DNA of 64,000 nucleotides from Borrelia hispanica CRI. GTDB taxonomy: Bacteria > Spirochaetota > Spirochaetia > Borreliales > Borreliaceae. A program made the translations under genes and the position numbers. Below, piece after piece: positions 51,932-61,697 of this stretch (the stretch's first letter is position 1; each line of letters begins with the position of its first letter). The stretch is taken from assembly GCF_000500065.1 (NCBI RefSeq), contig NZ_AYOU01000121.1, positions 344,481 through 408,480 of the forward strand, in the 5' to 3' direction. A model generated the notes under the pieces. The model searched no databases, was not told where the DNA came from, and saw only the letters and a program-made list of their open reading frames with translations.

Positions 51932-53054
51932 ATGAGAATAGGAAAAATAAAAGGGAGAAGAGAATTAGAGAGAGAAAAGAGAGGAGAGGAGAAGATGGGG
52001 AAGAGAATGAGAATGAATGGATTAATATTGGTGATGATGATAGTGATGGGCTGTAATAGTGGGGGAGTTGCGGGAGGAGAAGGGAGAGGATCTAAAAGTT
52101 TAAGTAAGGTATTGCTGGAAGTAGGGAGAAGTGCGGAGAATGTATTTTACTCATTTTTGGAATTAGTTTCATGTTCTTTGGGATTTGTTGTTAAATCAAC
52201 TACTAAGAAGAATGAAGTGGGAAATTATTTTGATGGGCTGAGTAAGAGACTTGAGATTGCATCAGGAGAATTAGAGAAAGTAGCAGAAAAAGCATCGTCA
52301 GATTTTGATAAAGAAGGTATATTAAATAAGGGAATAAGAGCGGCAGTTGATACGGCTAAAACTACTTTAAGTACATTAAAAGGGCATTTAGCATCATTAA
52401 GAAGAATAGGTGATGACAATGTTGTAGGTGAGGCGGCATTTAATGCCCAAGGAGTAGCGGGCAGATACAGAGGAATTACAGAGAGTTTTTAAGGCATTGC
52501 AAGAAATAGTGAAAACAGCAATAGTTGTAGGTGTGTCAGAGCCAAAAGTGGGGACTGCTGTATTAAATGTAACTGGAACAGATAATAAGGAGGGCGCTAA
52601 TATATTATCTACAGATAGTAATCACAAACCAGGAGCGACAGATGCAGGTAAAGCAGCGGCAATATTGTCAACAGTAAGTGGGGAGGAAATGCTAAGATCA
52701 ATAATTCACCCAAAGGAAGTGAAGGAATTAAAAGCTCAGGCAACTGCAGATACAACTCCATTGGAGTTTGCGAAAGGCGGTGCTGGAGATTATTTAGGAA
52801 AAGATGCCACACCAAAAGCAACAGCATTAGCAGGAGGAATTGCTTTACGTTCATTAGTCAAGACAGGTAAGTTAGCGTCAGGAGCAGCAGATAATATTGC
52901 TGGAGGAAAGTCCGATGTGCAAACAGTGGGTATAGATGCAGCAAATAAGTTATTGGGAGCAGTGGAAAAAATAGTGAAAAAGACAGTAAAGAATATTCTT
53001 GAGAAAGCAAAAGAAAAAATAGATGAAGCAAGAAACCTAAAAACAGCAAAGTAA
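51932..53054 (+). pseudogene. vlp: Group I vlp cassette with a one-base insertion
   Basis: The binding site AAGGAGG precedes ATG 51932. The signal region and lipobox are good ([19 protein letters not shown]), followed by LLEVGRSAENVFYSFLELVS. At 52459-52461 the sequence reads GTAGCGGGCAGAT, while the sister cassette at 48653 reads GTAGCGGCAGAT. One extra G shifts the frame to a stop at 52490. The downstream frame continues as ADTEELQRVFKALQEIVKTA to 53054 (GGIALRSLVKTGKLASGAAD, VNKLL-like ANKLLGAVEKIVKKTVKNIL). Otherwise it is complete. Confidence 0.88.
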
Positions 53055-53099
53055 TAAATAAGATAGCTATTTAGAATTAGATTATTTAGGAATAAGATT

Positions 53100-53136
53100 A
53101 GAAGGTAAGTCTAGAGATTTATCTAGGTTTGCTTCT
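53100..53136 (+). terminator. Class C hairpin terminator
   Basis: GAAG/CTTC outer arms with CTAGA/TCTAG inner arms. It is in the same position relative to the group I cassette as the copies at 49834 and 58816. The T-run is weaker here. Confidence 0.55.
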
Positions 53137-53166
53137 TCCTTGTTGTAAGGAAAAGAAGGAGACACG

Positions 53167-54172
53167 TGTAATAAGAAAAAAATAAAAGCGATAATAGTAA
53201 TTTTATTTTTAATAATAGGATTTAATAGTGGAGGAGTGAAAGATCCAGAGAAAGTGTTTTTGAGTGAGATGGTAAATTTAGGGAAAGGATTTTTGGAAGT
53301 ATTTGTGAGTTTTGGCTATATGATTACAGGGACATTGGGGATAAAAGCGAAAACAAAGAAAAGTGAGATTGGTGGATATTTTACTAAGATTGGGAATACT
53401 ATGAAAACAGTAAAAGTGAAATTAGGGGAGAGTTTGGAAGAGAATGGGAATTATCCGAAAGTGAAAGGTAAGGTAGAGGAATTTATTGGGGAAGATAGGT
53501 AAGATCGAAGAAGGAGCAAAGGAAGCAGCTAAAGGGGCTACGGGTGATATTGCTATAGGTGGTGCTCCTAAAGAAGGACAAGATGCATTTCCTGCTAATA
53601 AAGATGCAGTAAATTTGCTTGTTAAAGGGATTAAGGCTATTGTTGCTGTTGTTTTAAAAGAAAATGAAGGTAATGCTGAGGCTAACAAGACTAGGGAAGA
53701 TGAAAATAAGACAATTGGTAAGTTACTTGGTGGTAAAGATAATAGTACTGATTCCATAGCAGCAGCATCAAGTGCGTCGATATGAGCAGTAAGTGGTGTT
53801 GATATATTGCAAGCGATTGTTAAATCTTCTGATGTTTCTGGTGAGATTGAAATTGAGAATGCAAAAAATGTAGCAGAAATTGCAGCTGCAAAGAAAGAAG
53901 ATAATAAAGATATTAAAGATGGGATAAGGAAAGATGCAGTAATAGTAGGAGGTATAGCATTGAGAGGGATGGCAAAGGATGGTAAATTTGCTGCTAAGGC
54001 TGAAGAGAAAGCAGCGAATGCAGTAAATGGAACAGTAGCAAGTGCAGTGAATAAGGTGTTAAGTACGTTGGTAATAGCAATCAGGAATACAGTTGATGAA
54101 GGATTAAAAGGGATTAATGAGGTATTAGGAGAGATTAAGCAAGGAGAAGGTTCTGAAGTTAAGGCTAATTAA
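53167..54172 (+). pseudogene. vlp: Group IV vlp cassette, start and lipid anchor lost
   Basis: AAGGAG at 53156-53161 is followed by TGT where an ATG is expected. Then come NKKKIKAIIVILFLIIGFNSGGV, here split as signal IIVILFLIIG and FNSGGV: the lipobox Cys codon TGT is TTT (53221-53223). The body has VFLSEMVNLGKGFLEVFVSF. A frameshift near 53486-53500 precedes KIGKIEEGAKEAAKGATGDI. A TGA at 53783-53785 interrupts the next frame before AVSGVDILQAIVKSSD. The frame then runs to 54172 with AVNKVLSTLVIAIRN. It carries four separate disabling changes. Confidence 0.85.
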
Positions 54173-54230
54173 TAGGTTAATTAGTATATATTTAATATAG
54201 TTGAAAATGATTAGGTAGAAATATTAATGA

Positions 54231-54256
54231 AGAGAGCAATAAAGCTCTCTTTTTTT
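54231..54256 (+). terminator. Class B hairpin terminator
   Basis: A perfect 7-bp stem AGAGAGC/GCTCTCT around AATAAA, then a T-run. It follows the group IV cassette. Confidence 0.85.
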
Positions 54257-54370
54257 ATTTGCGGTATTGTGTATGTTGTATAAAGCCTTATTTATTTGTT
54301 TTCTGCTTTTAAAGAAAAGCTATAAAAAAGCTAAAAATAATAATAAAAAACAAGGAGGCGAAGGAAAGGA

Positions 54371-55549
54371 ATGAAAGAGAAGAAAGGAATAGGAAATATA
54401 GAAGAGTGTATAAGCGAGTATAGAGAGAAGGGAAGAGAGAAGGGAAGAGAGAAGGGAAGTAAAAGAGGATTAAAGGGGATAAGAATAAGAGAAGTAATGA
54501 TGGTGATGGTGATGGTAGTGATGATGGGATGTAATAGTGGGGGAGTTGCGGGAGGAGAGGGGAAGGTAAACTTGGAAGCTAAGAATAGTTTTTTAGAGTC
54601 ATTGGTAAAGATAGGAGAAGGATTTCAGGAGATTTTTGTTGGGTTTGGGAGTGCAATAGGGGATGTATTAGGGTTTAATGCTGTTAAATCTGACGATAAT
54701 AGAAGCAAAGTGGGAGAACATTTTAAGACTATTGGAGATGGATTGAAGAATACTAAGGATAAATTAGCTGAGTTAGGGAAAGAAATAGTTGCTGTTCCTA
54801 ATGCTGATACTAAAGGAGTTGAAGCTGTTATTCAAAGTTCTAGCGCAGTGATTTCAAAGTTAATTGATTCTGTAACTAAGCTTGTTGGGGTAACTAAAGA
54901 AGGTAATACTGATATTGGTGATAATGCTGCTGGTGCTGCAGTACCTGCTGGAGAGGCTAACATTAAAGTTGTTATTGCGGAAGTTAGAGATATGATTGAT
55001 ATTGCTGAAAAGTCTGGTGTAAAAATTGATGCTGGAACTGCTGGTGGTGAAGTGGCTGCTGGTGCTAATACTGCGCCTGCTGTACTTAGTGGAGACGCTG
55101 CTGCTGCTGCTGGTGATGCTGCTAAACTAGCTGCTGAAGTGTCTAAAGCAGATCCATGGGCAATGATAGATAAGATTAAAAATGCTAAGACTAAAACTGG
55201 TGCTCTTACTGCTGGTGCCAATAATAATGCTGGAGAATTAGCTACTGGTGGTAATGTAGCTAATGGTGCTAAGGCAGCTACCAATGCGGATTTGGCAGCG
55301 GCTGTTGCACTAAGGGCTATGACTAAGTCTGGGAAGTTTAGTGCCAATAATGCTGATACTGATGTTGTTAAGGCAGCAGCCGCAAGTGCTGTAAATAAGG
55401 TATTGGGAGTATTGGATATAATAATTAGGAAAATAGTAAATCTTGAACTTGGTAAGATTAAAGATGCTGTTAAGGGAATTCAATATTCAGAGACTACTGG
55501 AATTAATGTTCCAGAGGCTGGTACTACTCAAATTCCTGCTACTAAATAA
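54371..55549 (+). CDS. vlp: Variable large protein (Vlp), group II, apparently intact
   Basis: 392 residues. AAGGAGGCG at 54352-54360 precedes the ATG by 10 bases, with an extra AAGGA closer. The N-terminus is unusually long and charged, with the repeated units EKGREKGREKGSKRG ahead of the hydrophobic stretch MMVMVMVVMMGC and CNSGGVAGG. The body has SFLESLVKIGEGFQEIF, RSKVGEHFKTIGDGL, KADPWAMIDKIKNAK, ATNADLAAAVALRAMT and AVNKVLGVLDIIIRKI. The 5' part matches the gene at 50404 almost base for base, while the middle differs. It is a surface antigen, expressed only if placed under an active promoter. Confidence 0.9.
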   Translation: MKEKKGIGNIEECISEYREKGREKGREKGSKRGLKGIRIREVMMVMVMVVMMGCNSGGVAGGEGKVNLEAKNSFLESLVKIGEGFQEIFVGFGSAIGDVLGFNAVKSDDNRSKVGEHFKTIGDGLKNTKDKLAELGKEIVAVPNADTKGVEAVIQSSSAVISKLIDSVTKLVGVTKEGNTDIGDNAAGAAVPAGEANIKVVIAEVRDMIDIAEKSGVKIDAGTAGGEVAAGANTAPAVLSGDAAAAAGDAAKLAAEVSKADPWAMIDKIKNAKTKTGALTAGANNNAGELATGGNVANGAKAATNADLAAAVALRAMTKSGKFSANNADTDVVKAAAASAVNKVLGVLDIIIRKIVNLELGKIKDAVKGIQYSETTGINVPEAGTTQIPATK

Positions 55550-55577
55550 ATCGTAAAATTGAATTATAGAGTTATTT

Positions 55578-55620
55578 AAGGAAAACACTTTTTTCTGTAA
55601 GAAGGATAGTTGTTTTCCTT
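55578..55620 (+). terminator. Class D hairpin terminator
   Basis: Perfect 10-bp arms AAGGAAAACA/TGTTTTCCTT with a 23-base loop, after the group II gene. Confidence 0.65.
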
Positions 55621-55765
55621 ATTTTCATTTTAGTATGTCTTATTAAACATTTATCATTTGTTCATTTAACAAGAGAATTTCAATTTATATATCATTTATG
55701 AATTTTTATTTCGTTTTTGCTTTTGCTTTAAGCTTGTGAAGAGAAATAAGGAGGCGAAGAAAGAA

Positions 55766-56867
55766 ATGAAAAAAAATAAAGGAGATAGAGCAAAGAGGAA
55801 AGGGAAGGGAAAAGGGAGAAGGAAGAAGGATAATAGGGTTTATTAAGGGAAGTATTGTGTTAATGATGATGATGGGAATTATGGGATGTAATAGTGGGTT
55901 ATTGGCAGCAGAGAAGGCAAGAAATGAGTTTTTGAGTTCTATGGTGAATTTAAGGAAAGGATTTATAGAAGTATTTGTGATATTTGGAGGATATGGTGAG
56001 TGGGACATTGGGGATTAGAGTGGATACGAAGAAGAGTGAAATAGGAAAGTATTTTAGTGGTATTGCTGAGACTATGAAATTAGTAAAAGGTAAGTTAAAC
56101 GATGTTGTGAAAAAGAATGGGAATTATGGAGAAGTGAAAATGGTTGTTGAGCAATTTATTAGTGGAACATTAGATAAGATAGCAGAAGGAGCAAAAGAAG
56201 CAGGAAAAGGAGCTATAGGAGATGTTATAGGAAATGCTACTGCAACTGGACATAGAAGCTACTCCTGCTAGTAAAGATGCAGTTATTTCTCTTGTTAAGG
56301 GGATAAAGACAGTTGTTTAAGTTGTGTTAGGGAAAGGAGGTGTTAGTTCAGATGCTGATAAAACAGGTAATGATAAGAAGGATATTGGTAATCTATTTGC
56401 TGATGATGTTGGTAAGAGTGATGCGAAAGAAGAAAATATTGCAAAGGCATTAGCAAGTATCAGTGAGTGGAGCAGATATATTGCAAGCAATAGCTAAATC
56501 TAAAGAGAATCCTGTTGTTTGTTAATGATACTGAGGGAATTGAGAAAGCGGGGAGATGCGGGAGAAATTGCTGTAGCTCCAGCTAAGGGTGGTAATAAAG
56601 AAATTAAAGGAAGGGGCACAAAGAAAGATGCAGTAATATCAGCAGGGATAGCATTGAGAGGTATGGTGAAAGATGGTAGATTTGCGGCTAAGAACTGAAG
56701 ATAAATCAGAAAATGCAGTAAATGGAACAATAGCAAGTGCAGTAAATAAGGTGTTAAGTACGTTGGTAATAGCGATAAGGAATAGAGTAGATTTGGGATT
56801 AAAAGGGATAAATAAGGTATTGGGAGAGATTAAGGAAGGAGAAGGTTCTGAGGTTAAGTCTAATTAG
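55766..56867 (+). pseudogene. vlp: Group IV vlp cassette, multiply disrupted
   Basis: AAGGAGGCG precedes ATG 55766, but the first frame stops after 26 codons. A second frame holds the signal and lipobox (VLMMMMGIMGCNSGLLAAEK). A third begins at about 55990 as MVSGTLGIRVDTKKSEIGKY. More breaks follow near 56250 (GATATGHR-like), with a stop at about 56318 (IKTVV then TAA), and others around 56460-56690. The end is SENAVNGTIASAVNKV to VLGEIKEGEGSEVKSN, stopping at 56865. It is the most eroded full-length copy. Confidence 0.82.
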
Positions 56868-56924
56868 TAGGTGAATTAGTATATATTGAGTATAGATAAA
56901 ATTCTTAGATAAGAACGTTGGCAA

Positions 56925-56950
56925 AGGGAGCAATAAAGCTCTCTTTTTTT
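56925..56950 (+). terminator. Class B hairpin terminator
   Basis: AGGGAGC, loop AATAAA, GCTCTCT and T-run, after the group IV pseudogene. Confidence 0.8.
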
Positions 56951-56992
56951 GTTTACAGTATTGTATATGTCATATAAATCATCATTTTTATA

Positions 56993-57105
56993 TAGATATT
57001 TTTATGAATTGTTATTTACCCATTCATTTTTTGTGTCTTACTATCTTTTAAAGGAAAGCTAATTAAGAGCTAGAAAAGAAATAAAAAAACAAGGAGGCGA
57101 AAAGA
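56993..57105 (+). repeat. Shared vlp upstream block (leader repeat)
   Basis: This is the clearest copy of a block found before many cassettes. It runs TTTTTATGAATT, then ACCCATTCATT, then GTGTCTTACTA, then TTTTAAAGGAAAGCTA, then AACAAGGAGGCGAA just before the ATG. Near-full copies precede 48653, 51932 and 60530. Partial copies (AAGAAAAGCTATAAAAAAGC plus the binding site) precede 50404 and 54371, and the 3' part precedes 55766. An inverted piece is at 47551-47654. It resembles in role the upstream homology used for vlp switching. Confidence 0.65.
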
Positions 57106-58068
57106 ATGAAGAGAGAGAAAAAAGCAGAGGGGAAAATAAGAGTAATATTAGTGATGATGATGATGATGATAGTGATGGGATGTAATAGTGGGGGAGTAGG
57201 AGAGAGTAAGGAGAGTGTTGAGAATAGATTTTTGAAGTCTTTAGTGGGATTGAGTAATGAATTTTTGAATGTTTTCACTTCTTTTGGGGAAATGGTGGGG
57301 AGTGTATTGGGATTGAATGTTGATTCAAAGAAATCAGATGTAGGCAATTATTTTAAGACAGTACAGGGTACAGTAGAGGGAGTTAAAACAGGACTTAATA
57401 AAATTGTTGCTGATATGAAAAAAGAGAGTAATCCTAATGCTGCAGCTACTGAGACTGCAGTGAAAACATTGGTTGAGAGTAAGCTTAGTAAGATAATAGA
57501 AGGAGCAAAGACAGCAAGTGAGGCAATTGGATTAGAAGGTAGTGAATTAATTGGTAATGTTGCTGCTCAGAATGCTGGTGCTGTTGGTGTTGAAGTTGAT
57601 AATCTAATAAATGGGATTAAAAATATAGTAGAAGTGATACTTAAAGAAGGAAATGCTGAGGCGGGAGATGTTAACGGTCCTGTTAAAGATGCTGATGGCG
57701 GTGCAGGTGCTGCAAGAGCTGCTGCTGGTGGTGTTGATGGTGATGCAGGTAAATTATTTGCTAATGATAATGCAGGTGATGCTGCTGCTGCAGCTAAAGC
57801 AGCGAAAGATGCAGCAAAGGCTGTTGGGGCAGTAACTGGTGCTGATATATTAAAAGCTATTTCTATAGGTGTTGGGGGCAATGCTGCTAAGTTAGCTCAA
57901 AATACCGCTGCTGTTGCTAATATTGCTGCTGCAGCTAATGCTAAAGATGCAACTATAGCAGGTGCTATTGCGTTGCGAGCAATGGCTAAGAATGGTAAAT
58001 TTTCTGGTCCTAGTGGTGCCGCTAAAGTTGATGTTGCCACTGCAGTTAAAGGAATCAGCAGTAAGTAA
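57106..58068 (+). CDS. vlp: Group III vlp cassette, C-terminus cut by a small deletion
   Basis: 320 residues with a good binding site. The signal is [14 protein letters not shown], then [40 protein letters not shown], and [16 protein letters not shown] with the Ala/Gly-rich variable zone. At KGISSK it stops early. The sister at 59002 continues with [20 protein letters not shown]. Here about 22 codons are missing, and the tail [20 protein letters not shown] lies out of frame up to 58145. The deletion joins two GTAA sequences. It could be expressed as a shortened protein but is more likely a donor. Confidence 0.8.
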   Translation: MKREKKAEGKIRVILVMMMMMIVMGCNSGGVGESKESVENRFLKSLVGLSNEFLNVFTSFGEMVGSVLGLNVDSKKSDVGNYFKTVQGTVEGVKTGLNKIVADMKKESNPNAAATETAVKTLVESKLSKIIEGAKTASEAIGLEGSELIGNVAAQNAGAVGVEVDNLINGIKNIVEVILKEGNAEAGDVNGPVKDADGGAGAARAAAGGVDGDAGKLFANDNAGDAAAAAKAAKDAAKAVGAVTGADILKAISIGVGGNAAKLAQNTAAVANIAAAANAKDATIAGAIALRAMAKNGKFSGPSGAAKVDVATAVKGISSK

Positions 58069-58192
58069 AAGAAGCAATGAAAATGACTACTAATGATATT
58101 TCTATAGCATCCGAGAAGAATGATTCTGGTGGTCAAAATAGATAGTTAAAATTATATTATATAAGCAAATAATAAAATAAAGTTATAAAGAC

Positions 58193-58227
58193 AAGATACT
58201 TAGAGTTAAGCTCTTGGTATCTTTTGT
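58193..58227 (+). terminator. Class A hairpin terminator
   Basis: AAGATAC/GTATCTT outer arms with inner AGAG/CTCT around TTAAG, followed by TTGTTTT. It follows the group III cassette remnant. Confidence 0.75.
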
Positions 58228-58315
58228 TTTACATTTTTAAATAGAGATATATTTTTTATATACTTAATATTATTTTTTGCTTCATTAAAATGTTTTAGTG
58301 AAAAATGTTCAGTGA

Positions 58316-58749
58316 AGAATAAAGGGAATAGTATTGGGGATGGTGATGATGGTAGTGATGGGATGTAATAGTGGGGGAGTGAAAGGAGAAGGGACAGGAG
58401 GAGGAGAGGGGAGAGGATTAAGTGGAGCAATGATGGAAGTAGGGAGGAGTGCAGAGAATGCATTTTATGCATTTTTGGAGTTAGCATCAGATGCTTTAGG
58501 TTTTATTGTAAGATAAAATAAGGAGACGAAGAAAATGAAAGGAGGAAAAATAATAAAGATGGTAAACTAGCATCAGGAGCAGCAGATAATGTTACGGGAG
58601 GAGGGAAAGAAGTACAAAAAGTAGGGATAACCGCAGTAAATAAGTTATTGGGAGCAGTAGAGGATGTAATTAAGAAAACAGTAAAGAGTGTTCTTGAAAA
58701 ATCAAAGGTAGGAATAGATAAAGCAAGAGAAACAACAAAAACGTCATAA
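58316..58749 (+). pseudogene. Chimeric group I vlp remnant (5' piece, second leader, 3' piece)
   Basis: The 5' piece has no start codon but keeps [18 protein letters not shown] and MEVGRSAENAFYAFLELAS up to a TAA at 58514. Directly after it, AATAAGGAGACGAAGAAA and an ATG at 58535 repeat the vlp leader. That second frame stops after 11 codons. From about 58555 another frame gives DGKLASGAADNVTGGGKE and VNKLLGAVEDVIKKTVKSVL to 58749. The whole middle of the gene is missing. Confidence 0.78.
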
Positions 58750-58815
58750 ATATTAGTGTAATAAATAGAAATAAAGATATTTATAGAATTAGATTATTGG
58801 ATACTGAGAGTAGCA

Positions 58816-58855
58816 GGCAAACTTAGATATGAGTTTAGGTTTGCTTTCTTTTTTG
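58816..58855 (+). terminator. Class C hairpin terminator
   Basis: GCAAAC/GTTTGC outer arms with TTAGATATGAG in between, then TTTCTTTTTT. It follows the group I 3' piece. Confidence 0.75.
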
Positions 58856-59001
58856 TTAAATGATTTTTCATTTTTTATTTTTCTCTTATTATAAGATATC
58901 GATAAAAGTAGTTTTATTATTATCTATATTAATTATTTCTTTTCTTTGTTATTATGTTTTATTTTATATAAATGATATAAAAGGCAGAGTATTATAGAAA
59001 A

Positions 59002-60012
59002 GTGTTGATGGTAATGATGGGATGTAATAGTGGAGGAGTAGGAGAGAGTAAGGAGAGTGTTGAAAATAGATTTTTGAAGTCTTTAGTGGGATTGAGTAAT
59101 GAATTTTTGAATGTTTTCACTTCTTTTGGGGAAATGGTAGGGAGTGTATTGGGATTGAAGGCCGATTCTAAGAAGTCCGATGTTGGGAAATATTTTAAGA
59201 CAGTTCAGGGTACAGTAGAGGGAGTTAAAACAGGACTTAATAAAATTGTTGCTGATATGAAGGAAGAGAAGAATCCAAATGCTGAGGCTACAGCTACTGT
59301 AGTGAAAACATTGGTTGAGAATAAACTTGATAAGATAATAGAGGGAGCAAAGACAGCAAGTGAGGCTATTGGTGTTGAAGGCAATGAGTTACTTGGTAAT
59401 ATTGCCAATAATGCTGCTGGTGCTGTGGGTATTGATATAGAAGACCTAGTTAAAGGAATTAAATCAATTGTGGGAATAGTACTTAAAGATGTAGGTAAAG
59501 CTGATGCTGGGACTGATAAAAAGGCTGATGATCTTGGTAACAGAACTGCTCAGGCTGGTGAAGGTGAAGCAGGTAAATTATTTGGCAATGCTGTGATAAA
59601 TGCTTCTCCTAAAAAATCAGCAGCTGATGCATCAAAGGCAGTTGGAGCAGTAACTGGTGCTGATATATTACAAGCTATGGTTAAGGATAATGGTGATGCT
59701 GCAAAGCTAGCTAAAGAAATAACTGGTAATGTTGATACAGCTCCTAAAGATGGTACTATAGCAGGAGCTATAGCATTGCGAGCTATGGCAAAGAATGGTA
59801 AATTTGCTAATGGTGATAATGCTAATGATGTTTCTATTTCAGTTAAAGGTGCTGCAACAAGTTCAGTAACTAAGGCTTTAGATACATTAACAGTAGCAAT
59901 AAGAAAGACAATAGATGCAGGACTTAAAGAAGTAAAAGAAGCAATGAAAATTAATGCTAATTCTACTACTGTAGCATCTGAGAAGAGTGATTCTGGTAGT
60001 CAAAATAAATAG
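59002..60012 (+). CDS. vlp: Group III vlp cassette, 5'-truncated and probably silent
   Basis: The open frame gives 336 residues starting at a GTG ([20 protein letters not shown]). The usual signal peptide is reduced to about 7 residues, and no AAGGAGG lies upstream, so the leader was lost or decayed. The body is undamaged: [75 protein letters not shown], and the end [11 protein letters not shown]. Its first 130 codons are nearly identical to those at 57106. It suits a role as a recombination donor. Confidence 0.85.
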   Translation: MLMVMMGCNSGGVGESKESVENRFLKSLVGLSNEFLNVFTSFGEMVGSVLGLKADSKKSDVGKYFKTVQGTVEGVKTGLNKIVADMKEEKNPNAEATATVVKTLVENKLDKIIEGAKTASEAIGVEGNELLGNIANNAAGAVGIDIEDLVKGIKSIVGIVLKDVGKADAGTDKKADDLGNRTAQAGEGEAGKLFGNAVINASPKKSAADASKAVGAVTGADILQAMVKDNGDAAKLAKEITGNVDTAPKDGTIAGAIALRAMAKNGKFANGDNANDVSISVKGAATSSVTKALDTLTVAIRKTIDAGLKEVKEAMKINANSTTVASEKSDSGSQNK

Positions 60013-60063
60013 TAAAAATTATGTAAGTAATAATAAAATAAGAAAGATAAAGTTATAAAATGA

Positions 60064-60098
60064 GGATACTGAGAGTTAATATCTTTGTATCTTTTATT
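60064..60098 (+). terminator. Class A hairpin terminator
   Basis: GATAC/GTATC outer arms and an AGAG...TCTTT inner part, then TTTTATTTTAT. It follows the group III cassette. Confidence 0.65.
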
Positions 60099-60529
60099 TT
60101 ATAGTATGTTAAGTGGAGATATATTGCTTTATATGATTAATTTTATTATTTTTGGTTTTGTTAAAATGTTCTAATGAAAAAGATTATTCAGTTTTTTGTG
60201 TGAAATTGTACACATAAAAAAGACAATATATTAATTTGACGAAAAATAAATTTTAATCTTTATTGTTGAAATACGTTGGGTATTGTGAAATGATTGAATG
60301 ATAATCATATATAGTTTTGATGACAATGTAACATAAAAATAAACCAAAACAATTATAAATATAAAAAAGTAAATAATCCAAATTTTTTATTTTCGAATTT
60401 ATAGCAAAATAAATCATCGCATTTGATATAGATATTTTTATGAATTTTCGTTTACCCATTCATTGTGTTTGTCTTTCCTAAAAGAAAAGCTAAATAAAAG
60501 TAAAAAAAAACAAGGAGGCGAAGAAAGAA
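60099..60529. other. Intergenic stretch with vlp-flanking repeats
   Basis: A copy of the downstream element lies at 60169-60210 (TTCTAATGAAAAAGATTATTC). The middle (60210-60425) is AT-rich with no recognisable gene. The common upstream block follows: TTTTTATGAATTTTCG near 60432, ACCCATTCATT near 60452, GAAAAGCTAAAT near 60484 and AACAAGGAGGCGAAG at 60510-60523. Confidence 0.55.
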
Positions 60530-61653
60530 ATGAAAGGAAAAAAAGGAATAGGGAAATAAGCAGAGAATGTAATAGGTAAGAGAAGGGGAAGAGTAAAGGG
60601 ATTGATGATGGTGATGGTGATGATGGTGATGATGGGATGTAATAGTGGGGGAGTAAGTGAGGGAAAGGTAAACTTGGAAGCTAAGAATAGTTTTTTAGAG
60701 TCATTGGTAAAGATAGGAGAAGGATTTCAGGAGATTTTTGGCGTTTTTGGGAGTGTAATAGGGGATGTATTAGGGTTTAATGTAGTTAAATCTGACGATA
60801 ATAGAAGCAAAGTAGGAGAACATTTTAAAACTATTGGAGATGGATTAAAGAGTACTAAGGATAAATTGGATAAGTTATCAAAACAAATAGTTTCTACTTC
60901 TAATGCTGATACAAAAGGAGTAGAAGCTGTTATTAAAAGTTCTAGTGAAGTGGTGACAGAGTTAATGACTTTTGTAACCAATCTAGCTGGTGTGACTAAA
61001 GCTAACACTATTATTGGTGATACTGCTACTGATGCTGCCGCAGTGGCTGCTGATTCAAATGATGTTAAGGCTATAGTTGAAAATGTAAAAAAAATTATTG
61101 AATTAGCAAAAAATTCAGGCGTCAAAATTGAAGATGGAAATGCTGGTAATCCGGTAACAGGTGGTGCTCAAACTGATGCTCCTGCTGCACTTGCTGCAAA
61201 TAATAATGCTACTGCTCAAGCTGGTCCTAAGCTAGCTGAAGAGATATCAAAAGCAGATCCTTGGGCAATGATTAACAAAATTAAGAATGCTAAGATCGAT
61301 GGTGTTCAACTTGCTGGTGCTAATAATGAAGCTGGAGCCCTGGCTACTGCTATTGCGGCTGCTAATAGTACTGGTGCAGCTACTAATGCCGATCTAGCAG
61401 CAGCAGTAGCTCTTAAAGCAATGACTCTAAAGCTGGTAAATTTAGTGCTGCTGCTAATGATGTTGGAGCAGTTAAGGCAGCAGCAACAAGTGCAGTCAAT
61501 AAGGTATTAGGAATACTTAATTTGATAATTAGGAAAACAGTAAGTATTAATCTAAATAAGATAAGAGAAGCTGTTAATGAAATACAGTACTCTGAAACAG
61601 TTGGAACTGATGCGACTGAAGCTTCTACTACTCAAACTTCAGCTACTAAATAA
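60530..61653 (+). pseudogene. vlp: Group II vlp cassette with nonsense codon and CT insertion
   Basis: ATG 60530 after AAGGAGGCG reads MKGKKGIGK and then TAA (60557-60559). The same frame continues through the signal [25 protein letters not shown] and the group II body ([48 protein letters not shown]). At 61424-61427 an extra CT shifts the frame to a stop at 61508. The right frame continues as [20 protein letters not shown] and [16 protein letters not shown] to 61653. An internal start at 60602 could still give a protein with signal peptide. Confidence 0.85.
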
Positions 61654-61697
61654 ACAGTATAAATGGTGATTAATAAATTATATATATTGTAATGTGT

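Noticed and set aside
60253..60459. A 68-codon minus-strand frame in the spacer before the last group II cassette.
   Set aside because: It has hydrophobic stretches but no ribosome binding site, and overlaps the repeated vlp upstream block. It is probably chance in AT-rich DNA.
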